In this document: one piece after another, positions 8,037 to 9,201 of the stretch
How positions within the stretch are numbered: position 1 is the stretch's first letter
Layout of the letters: each line of letters starts with the position of its first letter
NCBI GenBank assembly: GCA_013694825.1
Contig: JACDBR010000248.1
Span: 1-9,201 of the forward strand
Reading direction: 5' to 3'
DNA: 9,201 bases
Origin: Solirubrobacterales bacterium
GTDB taxonomy: Bacteria > Actinomycetota > Thermoleophilia > Solirubrobacterales > 70-9
Notes under the pieces: generated by a model
Database searches by the model: none
What the model saw: the letters and a program-made list of their open reading frames with translations, nothing else
Told to the model about the DNA's origin: nothing
Made by a program: the position numbers and the translations under genes

Positions 8037-8048
8037 CTCGGCGGGCTG

Positions 8049-8306
8049 TTAGTAGCCGTCACCGGCGTTCGCGGCGTCCTCGGCGGCCTGGTTGGCCTTC
8101 TCCTCAGCCTCATTGAGCGCATCCTCGGCTGCCTGACCGGCCTCCTCGGCCTCGCGCTGGACCTCGTCGGCCGTGTCGGCCGCGTCCTGGAGGTCCTCTG
8201 CGCCGCAGCCGGCCCAACCGGCGGCGCTGACGGCGATCGCCACGGCGGCGATGCCCGCCCGCAGGCGCTGCCCTCGCACGTCCACACTCCGGCTCCGCTC
8301 GTCCAT
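8049..8306 (-). CDS. Small predicted lipoprotein with an Ala/Glu/Asp-rich helical tail
   Basis: I do not recognise a named family. The 85-aa product has a basic N-region (MDERSRSVDVRGQRLRAG), a hydrophobic stretch (about 18-31) and a lipobox-like WAGC ending at Cys34. It is probably exported and lipidated, leaving a mature chain of about 52 residues. That chain is almost all Ala, Glu, Asp, Gln and Asn with EAxxAAEDA-type repeats, which suggests one long acidic helix or coiled coil on the outside of the membrane. ATG 8304-8306 is chosen over the ATG 15 nt upstream because GGGAGG lies 5 nt before it. The gene is convergent with tsaE and divergent from tsaB, with a TAGGCT box about 60 nt upstream. 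The Trp at lipobox position -3 is unusual, so lipidation is uncertain. Confidence 0.7.
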   Translation of the reverse strand: MDERSRSVDVRGQRLRAGIAAVAIAVSAAGWAGCGAEDLQDAADTADEVQREAEEAGQAAEDALNEAEEKANQAAEDAANAGDGY

Positions 8307-8363
8307 TTCGGCCTCCCGCATCTACTCGAAGCTCCGCGGCGCTGCTCGCCGCCTCGAGGGCTG

Positions 8364-8369
8364 AGCCTA
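8364..8369 (-). promoter_or_regulatory. Possible -10 box TAGGCT for the lipoprotein gene
   Basis: The minus strand has TAGGCT, the same hexamer used in front of tsaB on the other strand, about 58 nt upstream of the lipoprotein ATG. No -35 match is seen. It would give a leader of about 50 nt containing the GGGAGG ribosome site. Confidence 0.35.
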
Positions 8370-8449
8370 GGAGATGCCCATGAGGGCCGGGCGCGTCGGC
8401 CCAGTCCGTGTCCGTCGCGCAGCCCGGGAGGTGGCTCGCGAACCCCGTC

Positions 8450-8455
8450 TAGGCT
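8450..8455 (+). promoter_or_regulatory. -10 box TAGGCT for leaderless tsaB
   Basis: TAGGCT fits TANNNT and ends 7 nt before GTG 8463, the leaderless arrangement also seen for fmdB. No Shine-Dalgarno lies directly before tsaB; the nearest purine-rich GGGAGG (8426-8431) is over 30 nt upstream. The box implies tsaB is transcribed independently of tsaE. Confidence 0.5.
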
Positions 8456-8462
8456 CGACCGC

Positions 8463-9201
8463 GTGGCCGACCCGACAGGCGAGGTGATCCTTGGCCTCGA
8501 TACCTCGACCGAGCACGCCGCGATCTGCATCGTCAGTGGCGATTCGTTGCTCGGCGAGCGGTGGGTCGAGCCGGTGGCGGGCGGCCGACCGCGCCACGGG
8601 AGCGCGATGCTGACCGAGCTCGAGCAACTCGTTGCCGTCGCGGGGGGCTGGCCGCAGATCGACCTGATCGCGGTCGGCGTGGGCCCGGGCTCGTTCACCG
8701 GCCTGCGGATCGGAATCGCGACGGCGCGGGCGCTGGCGCAGTCGACGGGCATCCCGATCGCCGCCGTCGGCTCCCTCGATGCCTTGGCCGCGACGATCGC
8801 GACCCGACCCGAGGCGACGGAGCGAGAGCTGGCGCCGATCATCGACGCACGGCGCGGCGAGGGCTTCTTCTCGCTGTGGTCGGGAGGTAGTGAGCTGCTC
8901 GATCCCGTGGTCGCGGGTCCCGAGGAGCTCGTGGCAGCCCTCGCCGCGCGTCCATCACCGCCGCTTGCGGGCGGATCGGGGGCGCTACGATTTCAGGCTC
9001 AGCTCGAGGCGGCGGGTATCGCCGTGCTCGATCCCGGGGCGGCCGAGCACCGGCCTTCGGCGGCGGCGATCTGCCGCCTGGGGCAGGCGCGGGGCGATGG
9101 CCCGGAGAGCATCGAGCCGATCTATCTGAGAAGACCCGACGCGGAGCTCTGGCGTGAGCGAGACCAAGGCAGGCGCGAGGCGCGAGGCTCAAGCGGCGGC
9201 T
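8463..9201 (+). CDS. tsaB: tRNA t6A biosynthesis protein TsaB (3' end beyond window)
   Basis: TsaB is the catalytically inactive ASKHA-fold partner that dimerises with TsaD and recruits TsaE for t6A37 synthesis. From GTG 8463 the frame is open to the window end (246 codons). Motifs: ILGLDTST (9-16), RPRHGSAML (42-50, the conserved His region), GVGPGSFTGLRIGI (72-85, the family signature), PIIDARRGEGFF (125-136) and the usual C-terminal EPIYLRRPDAE (218-228). TsaB proteins are mostly 220-240 residues, and the tail after residue 228 is not conserved, so the stop is probably just outside; a fusion to a downstream RimI domain cannot be excluded. The start is chosen because the family begins a few residues before GLDTST and a TAGGCT box lies 7 nt upstream. 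Confidence 0.95.
   Translation, partial: MADPTGEVILGLDTSTEHAAICIVSGDSLLGERWVEPVAGGRPRHGSAMLTELEQLVAVAGGWPQIDLIAVGVGPGSFTGLRIGIATARALAQSTGIPIAAVGSLDALAATIATRPEATERELAPIIDARRGEGFFSLWSGGSELLDPVVAGPEELVAALAARPSPPLAGGSGALRFQAQLEAAGIAVLDPGAAEHRPSAAAICRLGQARGDGPESIEPIYLRRPDAELWRERDQGRREARGSSGG
9154..9201 (+). CDS. Possible start of the next gene, overlapping tsaB
   Basis: GTG 9154, with GGAG 7 nt upstream (9143-9146), opens a frame different from tsaB that reads MSETKAGARREAQAAA to the window edge. The position matches where rimI, the ribosomal-protein S18 alanine N-acetyltransferase, often follows tsaB. Sixteen residues are far too few to identify it, so no function is assigned. It would overlap the tsaB 3' end, in line with the overlapping-gene habit elsewhere in this window. 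Confidence 0.3.
   Translation, partial: MSETKAGARREAQAAA

Noticed and set aside
8003..8842. A 279-codon minus-strand frame covering the lipoprotein gene and the 5' part of tsaB
   Set aside because: It overlaps two better-supported genes in other frames, and its C-terminal part is a Thr/Pro/Arg-rich reading of the lipoprotein repeats.

Overview
The window is very GC-rich, with GC-dominated third codon positions, frequent GTG starts and GTGA/ATGA gene overlaps. Several genes have a TANNNT -10-like box only 6-9 nt before the start codon, the layout of leaderless actinobacterial genes. This style, together with a type 4 [4Fe-4S] uracil-DNA glycosylase and an FmdB-like zinc-ribbon protein, suggests an actinobacterium, most likely class Thermoleophilia (Solirubrobacterales/Gaiellales). 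That placement is inference from style and gene content; no phylogeny was run. I see no mobile element, CRISPR array, tRNA or rRNA.

Layout. (1) 1-2469 (+): uvrA, nucleotide excision repair, cut at its 5' end by the window edge. (2) 2470-2709: a 240-bp intergenic stretch with two hairpins and a possible 43-codon basic ORF whose stop overlaps the next start. (3) 2710-3321 (+): a left-handed beta-helix O-acyltransferase. (4) 3347-6469 (-), convergent with it: an operon transcribed as a PanG-like/PanC fusion, then panB, then yjbQ. (5) 6470-6600: a compact divergent promoter region. (6) 6601-7927 (+): fmdB, udg and tsaE, chained by two GTGA overlaps. (7) 8049-8306 (-): a small predicted lipoprotein. 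(8) 8463-9201 (+): tsaB running off the window, with a possible next gene starting at 9154.

How the genes work together. The minus-strand operon encodes a near-complete route to pantothenate. PanB makes ketopantoate, the N-terminal Rossmann/DUF2520 half of the 581-aa fusion probably reduces it to pantoate, and the PanC half joins pantoate to beta-alanine. PanD, which makes beta-alanine, is not in the window. The plus-strand cluster joins a DNA-uracil repair enzyme with tsaE and tsaB, two parts of the t6A tRNA-modification machinery. tsaE and tsaB are separated by the oppositely oriented lipoprotein gene and a fresh promoter-like box.

The best candidate for something under-described is the single-polypeptide ketopantoate reductase-like/pantothenate synthetase fusion. 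Its start codon also sits in the loop of a perfect 6-bp inverted repeat.
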